DNA of 64,000 nt, taken from Acinetobacter sp. ANC 3929. GTDB lineage: Bacteria > Pseudomonadota > Gammaproteobacteria > Pseudomonadales > Moraxellaceae. The notes under the pieces are model-generated. The model searched no databases. It had not been told where the DNA came from and saw only the letters and a program-made list of their open reading frames with translations. Of this stretch, positions 30,419-38,233 are shown one piece after another; within the stretch, counting starts at the first letter, position 1, and every line of letters begins with the position of its first letter. Location: NCBI RefSeq assembly GCF_000369405.1, contig NZ_KB849998.1, positions 616,273 through 680,272 on the forward strand, in the 5' to 3' direction. Made by a program: the position numbers and the translations under genes.

Positions 30419-31516
30419 TTACAATTTTTTAATCAGATCAACCACATGCTGAGTTGCATTCGGTTGTGCTTGTTGACGTGCTTTTACAGCCATTTCAGAG
30501 AGGAGCTGACGATTTAATAGGGTCGCTAATAACTCATCTAAAACAACAGGTGTCATGTCTGCTTGTTGGCAAATCTTGGCCGCGCCTGCATTCGCCAAGA
30601 ATTTAGCATTTGCCGTTTGGTGGCCATCCACCGCAATTGGTAAAGGTACAAAAATCGCTGCCAAACCTGCTGTTGCGACTTCAGTAACAGTTAAAGCGCC
30701 AGCACGGCAAATAATCAAATCTGCCTCACTATAGGCTTTTGCCATATCGTGAATAAAGGGTTCTACTTGAATATCCAAACTTGCAGGTGCACCTTGATAC
30801 ATCGCACGCGTGGCATCTTGCTTGTTTTGACCACACTGGTGGAATACCTTGAGCGGCATATTGACCTTTTTCAAAGCTTCAGGCAAACGCTCATTCAATG
30901 CCTGTGCGCCAAGTGAACCACCAACAATCAGAATATTGATTGGCAATTGTTCCTGTTCACGGGTTTGATAGCGCCAAGAAGGATTTAAAATCGCAGTGAT
31001 TTCCGCACGCACAGGATTACCTGTGGTCACGACTTTACCACTGTTTGCAAATGTATTTGGAAAAGCCTGACACACGGTCTTGGCAATACGTGCCAATTGA
31101 GTGTTGGTAAAACCTGCAATCGCATTTTGCTCATGAATCAACACAGGAATACCCAGTAAGCGTGCAGCCAAGCCACCTGGGCCTGCGACATAACCACCAA
31201 AACCAGCCACAGCATCAATTTTCAGCTGTTTCATGTAGCGCATTGCGCTTAACGTTGCTTTTAAAATTTTAAAAGGTGCGCTGAGCTTTCGGACTAAGCC
31301 ATTGCCCCGTACACCTTGAATATCAATTTGATAAATTGGAATATTTTGATCTTTGAGTAACCGATTTTCCATTCCCGTAGGCGTCGCTAACCAAGAGACT
31401 TGGCAGCCCTCCTGTTGCAGCTGTTTGGCAACAGCAAGTGCGGGGAAAACATGTCCACCAGTACCTGCGGCCATCATCATGACATGTTTGGGTTTGTTTT
31501 GCGGTGAATTGGTCAC
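30419..31516 (-). CDS. murG: Undecaprenyl-PP-MurNAc-pentapeptide GlcNAc transferase MurG
   Basis: Inner-membrane-associated GT-B enzyme converting lipid I to lipid II. 365 residues; [18 protein letters not shown] (first G loop), [19 protein letters not shown] (second region), [18 protein letters not shown] (third G loop) and [19 protein letters not shown] for UDP-GlcNAc binding. First gene of the cluster visible here; ftsW and earlier mra-region genes are not adjacent, as the next gene upstream is gshB. Confidence 0.97.
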   Translation of the reverse strand: MTNSPQNKPKHVMMMAAGTGGHVFPALAVAKQLQQEGCQVSWLATPTGMENRLLKDQNIPIYQIDIQGVRGNGLVRKLSAPFKILKATLSAMRYMKQLKIDAVAGFGGYVAGPGGLAARLLGIPVLIHEQNAIAGFTNTQLARIAKTVCQAFPNTFANSGKVVTTGNPVRAEITAILNPSWRYQTREQEQLPINILIVGGSLGAQALNERLPEALKKVNMPLKVFHQCGQNKQDATRAMYQGAPASLDIQVEPFIHDMAKAYSEADLIICRAGALTVTEVATAGLAAIFVPLPIAVDGHQTANAKFLANAGAAKICQQADMTPVVLDELLATLLNRQLLSEMAVKARQQAQPNATQHVVDLIKKL

Positions 31517-31678
31517 GGTCTAATTCTTCAACTCAAAAAAAAGAAGGTTATCGTCTATTGTTTTCGGCAGTTATTTTAATCCTAAAGCTTCATTCACGAA
31601 AAGCGAATTTCACTTGTTTACAACAGAAAGCTGGGCTTTTTTCGATTCTTTGTTAAAAACAAGGTTCTGCCGATATGC

Positions 31679-31725
31679 AAATGCCCATTTGCATCCAAAT
31701 TTTCATTCAATACAAACGGGCATTT
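31679..31725 (-). terminator. Rho-independent terminator of gshB
   Basis: Stem AAATGCCCATTTG / CAAACGGGCATTT (one mismatch) with a long loop, 20 bases past the gshB stop on the minus strand. Confidence 0.55.
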
Positions 31726-31746
31726 TGGTCAAAAAGTGAAACTTTT

Positions 31747-32691
31747 TTAGTTTTGACGACCTGCTTCTAACACCGCAAAAAGATCATCGGCAATTGACGT
31801 CCCAAATTGTGCATCAATCTCACGAATACAGGTTGGACTCGTCACATTAATCTCAGTCACATAGTTACCAATTACATCCAAGCCAACAAAGACCAAACCT
31901 TTTTCACGTAGGAATGGACCGACTTTCGCGGCAATTAATTTATCGTTTTCACTGAGTGGACGCGCCTGCCCCAAACCACCTGCTGCCAAGTTACCACGCA
32001 CTTCCCCATTTTGTGGAATACGCGCTAAACAATACGGAATCGGTTCACCATTCACCATCAAGATACGTTTATCGCCCTCGACAATCTCAGGAATATAGCG
32101 CTGCGCCATGATTGGGCATGTCCCCATTTCTGTCAGCATTTCCAAAGTCGAACCAATATTCACCCCATCTTGATATAAACGGAAAATCCCCATACCGCCC
32201 ATACCATCTAATGGTTTCACAATCACATCGCCATGTTCTTTGATAAATTCACGAATCAGGCTTTGTTGTGAAGTCACTAGAGTTGGGACTTGTAGCTCTG
32301 GAAATTGGGTTGCAAACAGCTTTTCATTACAATCACGTAATGATTGTGGTTTATTGATGATCCAAGCACCTTCACGCTCAGCCTGTTCCAAAATATAGGT
32401 GGTGTAGACAAAATTCATGTCAAACGGTGGGTCTTTACGCATTAATACCACATCGTAATCCGCCAGTGATTCTTTGCGTTTTTCGCCCAGCTCATAATAA
32501 TGGTTATAATCTTCAAACACTTTTAAAGGTGAGATCAGACCAAAAGCTTTGCCTTGGTCGATATATAAATCGTGTTGTAATGCATAACCCAATTCATGTC
32601 CGCGACGACTGGCCGCCCATAACATCGCCATGGTTGAATCTTTTTTGAGATTCACGGTTTCAATCGGGTCCATCACTACAAGTACACGCAT
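31747..32691 (-). CDS. gshB: Glutathione synthetase
   Basis: ATP-grasp ligase joining gamma-glutamylcysteine and glycine. 314 residues; begins MRVLVVMDPIETVNLKKDST as in proteobacterial GshB, with MRKDPPFD, VKPLDGMGGMGIF (grasp lid) and EINVTSPTCIREID (metal and glutathione contacts). Single gene; a thiol-peroxidase system lies next on the same strand. Confidence 0.97.
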   Translation of the reverse strand: MRVLVVMDPIETVNLKKDSTMAMLWAASRRGHELGYALQHDLYIDQGKAFGLISPLKVFEDYNHYYELGEKRKESLADYDVVLMRKDPPFDMNFVYTTYILEQAEREGAWIINKPQSLRDCNEKLFATQFPELQVPTLVTSQQSLIREFIKEHGDVIVKPLDGMGGMGIFRLYQDGVNIGSTLEMLTEMGTCPIMAQRYIPEIVEGDKRILMVNGEPIPYCLARIPQNGEVRGNLAAGGLGQARPLSENDKLIAAKVGPFLREKGLVFVGLDVIGNYVTEINVTSPTCIREIDAQFGTSIADDLFAVLEAGRQN

Positions 32692-32853
32692 ATTCTGACG
32701 CTCGTATTTTTAATCTTGGCAAAAAGTATAACGAAGTTTACTGATGATGTTTAAACAAGTTATGTAATTATTAAATCTAAAAAATTCTAATTTATTCAAA
32801 TCACTAGATTCAATTTATTTGAATAGGCTACTTTATTACAGATGAAAAATAAA

Positions 32854-32888
32854 AAATTACTGGCAAATGAATCCACCGCCAGTAATTT
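32854..32888 (-). terminator. Rho-independent terminator of the glutathione peroxidase gene
   Basis: Eleven-base stem AAATTACTGGC / GCCAGTAATTT; on the minus strand it leads into TTTTTTATTTTTC, 26 bases past the stop codon. Confidence 0.8.
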
Positions 32889-32914
32889 GAAAAGCATTGC
32901 AATTTAAATTTAAA

Positions 32915-33394
32915 TCAAGCCAAAAGTTTTTGAATATCTTTGGCAATTTTTTCAGGTTTAGTGATTGGCGCATAACGCTTAACCACTTCACCGTTTTGAT
33001 TGATTAGGAATTTGGTGAAGTTCCATTTAATGCTGCTGCCGAGGAAACCTTTAGCTTCAGAAGTGAGATATTGATACAAGGGATGTGCAGTTGGACCATT
33101 GACATCGACCTTGGCAAACATCGGGAAAGACACCCCATAGTTACGCTGACAGAAGCTGCCAATTTCTTCATTGCTCGATGGATCTTGATTGGCAAATTGA
33201 TTACATGGAAAACCGAGAATCACCAGACCTTGCTGTTGATAGTCCTGATATAACTTTTCCAAACCTTCAAATTGTGGCGTTAGACCACATTGACTTGCGG
33301 TATTCACCACCAATAAAACTTTGCCTTGGTAGTCCGCGAGGTTCTTTTGTTCGCCTTCTAGCAGTTCAGCCTGAAAATCATAAATCTTGCTCAT
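32915..33394 (-). CDS. Glutathione peroxidase family thiol peroxidase
   Basis: 159-residue BtuE/GPx-type enzyme that reduces hydroperoxides. The peroxidatic Cys is in [16 protein letters not shown] (near 36), the second family block is [13 protein letters not shown] with a possible resolving Cys, and [11 protein letters not shown] carries the catalytic Trp/Asn. In bacteria such non-seleno enzymes often use thioredoxin rather than glutathione. It is divergent from an OhrR-type regulator and both share an operator region, supporting organic-peroxide induction. Confidence 0.93.
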   Translation of the reverse strand: MSKIYDFQAELLEGEQKNLADYQGKVLLVVNTASQCGLTPQFEGLEKLYQDYQQQGLVILGFPCNQFANQDPSSNEEIGSFCQRNYGVSFPMFAKVDVNGPTAHPLYQYLTSEAKGFLGSSIKWNFTKFLINQNGEVVKRYAPITKPEKIAKDIQKLLA

Positions 33395-33468
33395 AGGTGT
33401 TCTCTCATCTATCCAATATGGAATTGCTCAAAATAGTTTGCTTAATCATTCAGCTTGTTTATTTAATA

Positions 33469-33493
33469 TTGCACACAATTATATTGTGCGCAA
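33469..33493. promoter_or_regulatory. Candidate OhrR operator between gpx and ohrR-like gene
   Basis: Inverted repeat TTGCACACAAT - TAT - ATTGTGCGCAA, 11-base arms with one mismatch. A partial copy (TACAAT...TTGTGCAAT) follows at about 33504-33527. Location in the 177-base divergent promoter region and the resemblance to ACAAT-type MarR/OhrR sites support the call. Confidence 0.65.
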
Positions 33494-33571
33494 GTTTATT
33501 ATGTACAATGTACTTTTTGTGCAATCCAATTTATACTGAATGTTCAACAATCAAGTCGAGGAAAAAGCATC

Positions 33572-34024
33572 ATGGCTGAAGTTTCATTTTTGGAAAACCA
33601 AGTGTGTTTTGCCATGTATTCCGCGACCAATGCGATGATTCGCCAGTATCGTCCTTTGCTGCAGGAATATGATCTGACCTATCCGCAATTTATTGTATTG
33701 CTGGCTTTGTATGAGCAAGACAATGTGATGTTGTCTGAGATTGGACAAAAGACTTTTTTTGATTCGGGAACGCTGACACCGATTATTAAAAAACTCGAAG
33801 AAAAGCAGTTTTTAAAACGTGTTGCGGTCAAAGAAGATGAGCGGATGAAAAAAGTAATTTTGCTGGAAAAGGCGCTGGCGTCAAAAGATGAAATCACCCT
33901 GATTCCGTTTAAGCTTGCCTGTTCGTTGGGTATGGACCCAAATGATCTGCTGGCGATTCATAACTTATGCCATCGTTTTTTAAAAGGTTTGGAACAATCT
34001 AAACTCGAGTCTATGGAAAATTAA
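33572..34024 (+). CDS. ohrR: OhrR-type MarR-family organic peroxide sensor
   Basis: 150-residue winged-helix repressor. The N-terminal LENQVCFAMYSATNAM places a lone Cys near residue 12 at the position of the peroxide-sensing Cys of OhrR; YRPLLQEYDLTYPQ is also OhrR-like. Recognition helix GTLTPIIKKLEEKQFLKR and wing KEDERMKKV follow. No ohr gene is adjacent; instead the divergent gene encodes a glutathione peroxidase, so the target may differ from the usual. GAGGA lies upstream of ATG 33572. A DUF3565 frame follows immediately in phase. Confidence 0.82.
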   Translation: MAEVSFLENQVCFAMYSATNAMIRQYRPLLQEYDLTYPQFIVLLALYEQDNVMLSEIGQKTFFDSGTLTPIIKKLEEKQFLKRVAVKEDERMKKVILLEKALASKDEITLIPFKLACSLGMDPNDLLAIHNLCHRFLKGLEQSKLESMEN

Positions 34025-34219
34025 ATACAGCAATCGATTGTCGGTTTTCATCTCGATGAGCAAAAACATTGGGTTGCAGACCTCGCCTGTGGACATGGGC
34101 AGCATATGCGCCATGATCCACCTCGGCAAAATCGTCCTTGGGTATTAACCGAACAAGGGCGCAATGAAAAATTAGGGGTGATGCTGGAATGTAAGAAGTG
34201 TGAGGGAAATAAAACCTGA
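34025..34219 (+). pseudogene. DUF3565-like gene lacking a standard start codon
   Basis: A 64-codon frame begins immediately after the ohrR-like stop codon, in the same phase, and reads IQQSIVGFHLDEQKHWVADL, then ACGHGQHMRHDPPRQNRPW, WVLTEQGRN and LECKKCE. This is the whole DUF3565 small zinc-ribbon-like protein, with CGH and CKKC as probable ligands. Where ATG is expected (34025) the sequence is ATA. It might be untranslated, start at ATA/ATT, or be made by stop-codon readthrough. The coding part shows no other damage. Confidence 0.7.
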
Positions 34220-34249
34220 TGAGATGTATAAAAGTTTATAGTAAACATC

Positions 34250-34286
34250 AACTAAAAAGCCCAATAGATGATTGGGCTTTTTAGTT
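34250..34286. terminator. Bidirectional terminator
   Basis: Sixteen-base perfect stem AACTAAAAAGCCCAAT / ATTGGGCTTTTTAGTT with a 5-base loop, between the converging DUF3565-like frame and the DprE2-like gene. A-tract and T-tract on either side allow use in both directions. Confidence 0.9.
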
Positions 34287-34298
34287 GATACATATTGT

Positions 34299-35054
34299 TT
34301 ATATATCCATTTTTTTAAATAAAAAGAAAGGTAAATTTCGAATAATCATCATAATGATTGCCCATTTACCTGGTGTGTAAATGGTTAATTTACCTTTATC
34401 AATTCCTTGCACAATATCATTCGCAACTTGTTCTGGTGACGCAAGCTTACCTTTGCCTGACATTCCAGCCGTCATTGGCGTTGCTGTCGGACCGGGTTTG
34501 ATTAAAGTTGCTGTGACTTGAGAACCGATTAAAGCAAGGCGATGTTGCAATCCTTGTAGATACTTATCAAGCAGTGCTTTTGATGCACCATATACATAAT
34601 TTGATTTACGACCACGATCACCCGCGACTGAACCAATCACGGCCAATTTCCCATGATTATGTTCAATCATATGTTTCGCAATAATTTCAGTAAATAGCAC
34701 AGGTGAAAGCGCATTCACTTCGATTGCCTGCTGACATTGGACTAGATCATTTTGACATTGCTCTTGATCAGGTAAATTGCCATGTGCAACCAGAGCAATA
34801 TCGATTTTTCCCTGTTGATTGATGCTATCAATACAATCCTGAATTGCCGCCGCATTTAAGAAATCAACGGTCTGCAATTCGATATTCGCTTGCGGAGTGC
34901 GGACTTTAAGATCATTCGCAACACGCTGTAATTTGTCTTGGTCTCGACCTAATAGAATAACCTCACAAGGTTGCTGCTTCAGCCAGAGTCTGGCGCAGTG
35001 TTCGGCAATAGCAGAAGTTCCACCCACAATTAAGATTTTTGCTTGATTTGACAT
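34299..35054 (-). CDS. DprE2-like SDR (polyprenyl-P-2-keto-ribose reductase candidate)
   Basis: 251-residue short-chain dehydrogenase. The nucleotide loop IVGGTSAIAEHCAR (about 9-22) is of the GGTSAIA type seen in DprE2, the catalytic pair is Tyr155/Lys159 in YVYGASK, Ser142 lies in VIGSVAG, and the C-terminus (MMIIRNLPFFLFKK) could attach to the membrane. It starts directly after the DprE1-like stop codon (no gap), so the two subunits are probably translated together. Expected reaction: NADH-dependent reduction of polyprenyl-phosphate 2-keto-ribose to the arabinose form, by analogy with mycobacteria. Confidence 0.82.
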   Translation of the reverse strand: MSNQAKILIVGGTSAIAEHCARLWLKQQPCEVILLGRDQDKLQRVANDLKVRTPQANIELQTVDFLNAAAIQDCIDSINQQGKIDIALVAHGNLPDQEQCQNDLVQCQQAIEVNALSPVLFTEIIAKHMIEHNHGKLAVIGSVAGDRGRKSNYVYGASKALLDKYLQGLQHRLALIGSQVTATLIKPGPTATPMTAGMSGKGKLASPEQVANDIVQGIDKGKLTIYTPGKWAIIMMIIRNLPFFLFKKMDI

Positions 35055-36356
35055 TTAGGCCCCTAATAGACGACGAGACATTTCCGAGCTGATGCCTGGG
35101 TCCCGATATTTTAAAAATTCAGTAAAGCGTGGATAGCCCGCTTCAAATAGTGATCTTGGCATACGAGCATCTTTGGCTAAATAAAGACGACCTTGTGCTT
35201 GTTGCACAATATGATCCAATTCATTTAACAGCTTTAAGGTTTTTTCACCACGATTTGGGAAATCCAATGCCAACGTAACACCCGATTTTGGAAAACTCAG
35301 TAATCCACCTGACTCACGATCGCCAAATGTTTTTAATACTGCTAAAAATGAGCCTTCACCTGATTTTTTAATGGTGTTTAACATTTCTTGAGTGACTTCT
35401 TTGCCAATGTCTTTCGGCACTACACTTTGATATTGGTAAAACCCTTTTGGTCCATACATTTTATTCCATTCATGCATAGCATCTAATGGATAAAAGAATG
35501 GCTCATAATGTACTTTTTGCGGCTGTCTTTTTAGCGAGTTTCCATGGAAATAGGAAAAATTAAAGATCGGTAAACTAAGTTTATTGACCAATGAAATAGG
35601 CGGATTAATCGGAAATACTTTATCTTTTATTTTAGGTTCGATTTGAGTCGATTGACCCGCGAGATTACCTCGTGAAAAAAGTCCCTTAGCATTTGCACCA
35701 TTCATACAATCAATCCAAGATACCGTATATTCCCAATCTGGTTCAGATGAATCAGAGAGTGCAAAAAATTCATCTAGATTGTGATAAGGAATGGTTTCTG
35801 AATCAATCCAAGAACTTTGGACTGGACGTAACTGAATTTTGGCTTCTAAGATTATACCAGTTAGGCCAATCCCACCTAAGGTTGCATAAAACCAATCTGC
35901 CCTTTCAGTCTTTGAGCACTCAATAATTTCACCATCCGTACGCAGTAATTTAATCTGCAGAACATGGTCGCCAAAAGAGCCAAAAGCGTGGTGGTTTTTA
36001 CCATGGACATCATTGGCAATGGCTCCACCTACGGTAATCATCTGCGTGCCTGGTGTTACAGGTAACATCCAGCCTTGCGGGATCAGTGTCCGATGAATGT
36101 CTTGTAAAGTAGCACCTGATTCGCAGTGTAAAATTCCAGTGTTCAAATCAAAAGAAATCAAATGATTCATAGCTGTGGTCAGCCATAAAAGGCCACTACC
36201 ATTTAATGCCACATCACCATAACTACGCCCCATACCATGAGCGATACCTGGGAACGTACCATGTCTTATTTGTCTGGATGCTCGTGAAGGTGTTAGTAAA
36301 GGAATAACCTGATGTTCAGCGTCAGAAAGCCTACCCCAAGCCTGCATTGTTTTCAT
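35055..36356 (-). CDS. DprE1-like FAD oxidoreductase (polyprenyl-P-ribose 2'-oxidase candidate)
   Basis: 433-residue VAO/PCMH-fold flavoprotein. FAD-binding motifs GMGRSYGDVALNG (about 40-52) and PVTPGTQMITVGGAIANDVHG (about 97-117, interrupted here) match DprE1, as does the C-terminal LYLAKDARM...SEMSRRL. It would oxidise C2 of polyprenyl-phosphoryl-ribose, the first half of the epimerisation to D-arabinose. Sits between the GtrA gene and the DprE2-like gene with one-base spacing, a tight three-gene operon. Confidence 0.85.
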   Translation of the reverse strand: MKTMQAWGRLSDAEHQVIPLLTPSRASRQIRHGTFPGIAHGMGRSYGDVALNGSGLLWLTTAMNHLISFDLNTGILHCESGATLQDIHRTLIPQGWMLPVTPGTQMITVGGAIANDVHGKNHHAFGSFGDHVLQIKLLRTDGEIIECSKTERADWFYATLGGIGLTGIILEAKIQLRPVQSSWIDSETIPYHNLDEFFALSDSSEPDWEYTVSWIDCMNGANAKGLFSRGNLAGQSTQIEPKIKDKVFPINPPISLVNKLSLPIFNFSYFHGNSLKRQPQKVHYEPFFYPLDAMHEWNKMYGPKGFYQYQSVVPKDIGKEVTQEMLNTIKKSGEGSFLAVLKTFGDRESGGLLSFPKSGVTLALDFPNRGEKTLKLLNELDHIVQQAQGRLYLAKDARMPRSLFEAGYPRFTEFLKYRDPGISSEMSRRLLGA

Positions 36357-36770
36357 TTATGCCCCAACTTTACGAAACACAAAATGTTTATCTAAATAAT
36401 ATTTGCAAATATAGCCAATCATTAGACCGATTATTCCACCCATGTAGCGCATTTCTTTGGTTCCAAAAACTGCATGAAAGCCAAACTCAAAACCCCAGAA
36501 AATAATCGTAGTAAAGATACCCATAATGGTATACAGCAGAAAAACCTTTCCATCATGTTTGGTATTTTGTGTTTTATATTTAAAAATATACTTTTTATCT
36601 AAGATATACTTAACAATTAAACCAACACCTGTACCGACAAAAATTGAAATAAAAATATAAAAATTTCCAACATAAATATAACTGGAAATATCTTGTGCTA
36701 TAATATTGCAAAAAGTAGCAACCATAGCAAATGCTGTATAAAGCAGCGCGAGCTTAATCGAGTCCATCAT
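36357..36770 (-). CDS. GtrA-family membrane protein (possible lipid-sugar flippase)
   Basis: 137-residue protein with four membrane helices and the GtrA-fold pattern; helix 1 starts at LALLYTAFAMVATF and the last helix ends before KYYLDKHFVF. GtrA proteins are thought to help move polyprenyl-linked sugars across the membrane. In Mycobacterium a GtrA-like gene (Rv3789) lies beside dprE1, the same arrangement as here, so it probably handles polyprenyl-phospho-arabinose. No Shine-Dalgarno sequence is seen before ATG 36770, and its start lies only 25 bases from the divergent UbiA gene. Confidence 0.82.
   Translation of the reverse strand: MMDSIKLALLYTAFAMVATFCNIIAQDISSYIYVGNFYIFISIFVGTGVGLIVKYILDKKYIFKYKTQNTKHDGKVFLLYTIMGIFTTIIFWGFEFGFHAVFGTKEMRYMGGIIGLMIGYICKYYLDKHFVFRKVGA
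36696..36704 (+). promoter_or_regulatory. Candidate extended -10 promoter for the UbiA operon
   Basis: TGCTATAAT at 36696-36704 is a perfect extended -10. It lies inside the gtrA-like gene, antisense to it, about 90 bases before the UbiA start codon; a weaker TGTATAAA follows near 36734. Needed because only 25 bases separate the two divergent start codons. Confidence 0.4.
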
Positions 36771-36795
36771 TTATATTTAATAGCGCTGAAAAAAA

Positions 36796-37674
36796 ATGTA
36801 TGATATAGCAGAAAATCGGTCTTTTCTAGCGGAAATCCCAGGACTGATAAAACTAATAAGACCTAAACAATGGCTTAAGAATAGCTTTGTTTTCGCACCT
36901 CTGATCTTTGCAGGCGAATTCCTAAATTTAGGATCCATTTATTCCGTATTATTTGCGGCATTTTTATTTTGTCTAGCAGCCTCAGCGGTCTATATTGTTA
37001 ATGACTTAAAAGATATAGATAAAGATAGGGCACATCCTGAAAAGGCATTGAAACGCCCTTTAGCTTCAGGTCAAGTAAGCCCCCAAAGTGCAATTATTTT
37101 ATTAACGTTGATTTATATTGCTTTAGGGTTCGCTTGGTTAGTTGCACCCAAGGTAATCTACGTGATCGTCGTATATTTACTGCTGAATTGGGCCTACACC
37201 TTTAAACTGAAACATGAACCAGTGATTGAAATTTTCATTGTCGCCTTTGGTTTTGTTTTACGTGTATATGCCGGTGCTGTCGCCTTGGCCGTGCCAGTAT
37301 CTCACTGGATGTTTATTACCACATTAAGTATTTCACTTTATCTAGCCTCAATTAAACGTCGTCAGGAACTGATACAAAGTGGCTCACAAGGACGTGGTGT
37401 ACTTGAACACTATTCAGTAAGCTTGATTGACCGATTTGCCGGTATCTCTGCAGTTACAGCCATTGTTTTTTATAGCTTGTACACGATGGAAGTGCAGCCA
37501 CAACTGATTATCACTATCCCATTTGTTATGTTTGGCTTATTCCGTTACTGGTTTATTGTTGAAACATTAAAAGGCGGAGAATCTCCAACTGACGTGATCG
37601 CTCAGGACTGGCAAATCTTATTAACCGTTGTTTTATGGGTTGCATGTTGTATTTGGACATTATTACCAGCTTAG
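36796..37674 (+). CDS. UbiA-type polyprenyl-phosphate phosphoribosyltransferase candidate
   Basis: 292-residue polytopic prenyltransferase of the decaprenyl-phosphate phosphoribosyltransferase (DPPR synthase) branch of UbiA. The first acidic metal motif is NDLKDIDKD (69-77), followed by HPEKALKRPLASG; about eight further hydrophobic segments run to the C-terminus. It would transfer 5-phosphoribose from PRPP to polyprenyl phosphate, the entry step of the D-arabinofuranose donor pathway. No clear ribosome-binding site before ATG 36796. Followed by the PAP2-like gene. Confidence 0.85.
   Translation: MYDIAENRSFLAEIPGLIKLIRPKQWLKNSFVFAPLIFAGEFLNLGSIYSVLFAAFLFCLAASAVYIVNDLKDIDKDRAHPEKALKRPLASGQVSPQSAIILLTLIYIALGFAWLVAPKVIYVIVVYLLLNWAYTFKLKHEPVIEIFIVAFGFVLRVYAGAVALAVPVSHWMFITTLSISLYLASIKRRQELIQSGSQGRGVLEHYSVSLIDRFAGISAVTAIVFYSLYTMEVQPQLIITIPFVMFGLFRYWFIVETLKGGESPTDVIAQDWQILLTVVLWVACCIWTLLPA
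36802..36810 (-). promoter_or_regulatory. Candidate extended -10 promoter for the GtrA-DprE operon
   Basis: Minus-strand TGCTATATC at 36810-36802, within the first codons of the UbiA gene, 32 bases before the GtrA start. Together with the plus-strand element it would give two divergent transcripts overlapping at their 5' ends. Confidence 0.35.
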
Positions 37675-37693
37675 TTTTATTTTGGATTGTTTT

Positions 37694-38107
37694 GTGACGT
37701 ATTATATTTACCTTATTACCCCATTTCTAGCTTGGCTCGTTGCGGGCTGTCTGAAGTTTCTTATTAATTCAATTAAGGCCAAGAAATTGGCCTTTGGATT
37801 AATTGGCTATGGTGGATTACCGAGTAATCATAGTGCCATTGTAAGTAGTATGGCCGCGCTTATTGCCTTTAAGGAAGGGATTGATACACCTGCTTTTGGG
37901 GTTGCGCTTACGCTCTCATTTATTGTGCTATTAGATGCAAACAGTTTAAGACAAGCTATTGGTAAACATGCGGTAGTGATTAATCGTCTAGCTAAAGATA
38001 CACCTGAGTATCAGCAATTACGAGAACGCATGGGACACACAAAGATTGAGATCTTGGCGGGTGTCGTTGTCGGTATTTTTGTTGCTTATTTAGCTAGCGC
38101 GCTGTAA
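37694..38107 (+). CDS. Divergent PAP2-family phosphatase-like membrane protein
   Basis: 137 residues from GTG 37694 (GGA about 8 bases upstream); earlier in-frame codons overlap the UbiA gene and look unconserved. YuiD/DUF212-type divergent PAP2: GGLPSNHSAIVSS (41-53) is the phosphatase signature and MGHTKIEILAGVVVG the His-containing second motif. Its place right after the phosphoribosyltransferase suggests removal of the 5-phosphate from polyprenyl-phosphoryl-5-phosphoribose, the step given to Rv3807c in mycobacteria. Inferred, as no substrate can be read from sequence. Confidence 0.75.
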   Translation: MTYYIYLITPFLAWLVAGCLKFLINSIKAKKLAFGLIGYGGLPSNHSAIVSSMAALIAFKEGIDTPAFGVALTLSFIVLLDANSLRQAIGKHAVVINRLAKDTPEYQQLRERMGHTKIEILAGVVVGIFVAYLASAL

Positions 38108-38233
38108 ATCGAATATTAAGTTGTGACTATATAACTGGTAAATGTTAATTGAGTCACTAATTTAATTCTTGTTTACCCTTCCAGTGTTAGTTAACTAATA
38201 GTCATTTCATAATTAATTTTTAGTAGCGCATTT

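Noticed and set aside
33397-33579. 60-codon plus-strand frame between gpx and ohrR
   Set aside because: Covers the operator/promoter region; hydrophobic by chance from AT-rich sequence, no ribosome-binding site.
34048-34251. Minus-strand 67-codon frame over the DUF3565-like sequence
   Set aside because: Antisense shadow; the plus frame matches a known family with its Cys motif.
38108-38233. Possible extra small gene before the Sel1 protein
   Set aside because: AT-rich spacer with no open frame of note.
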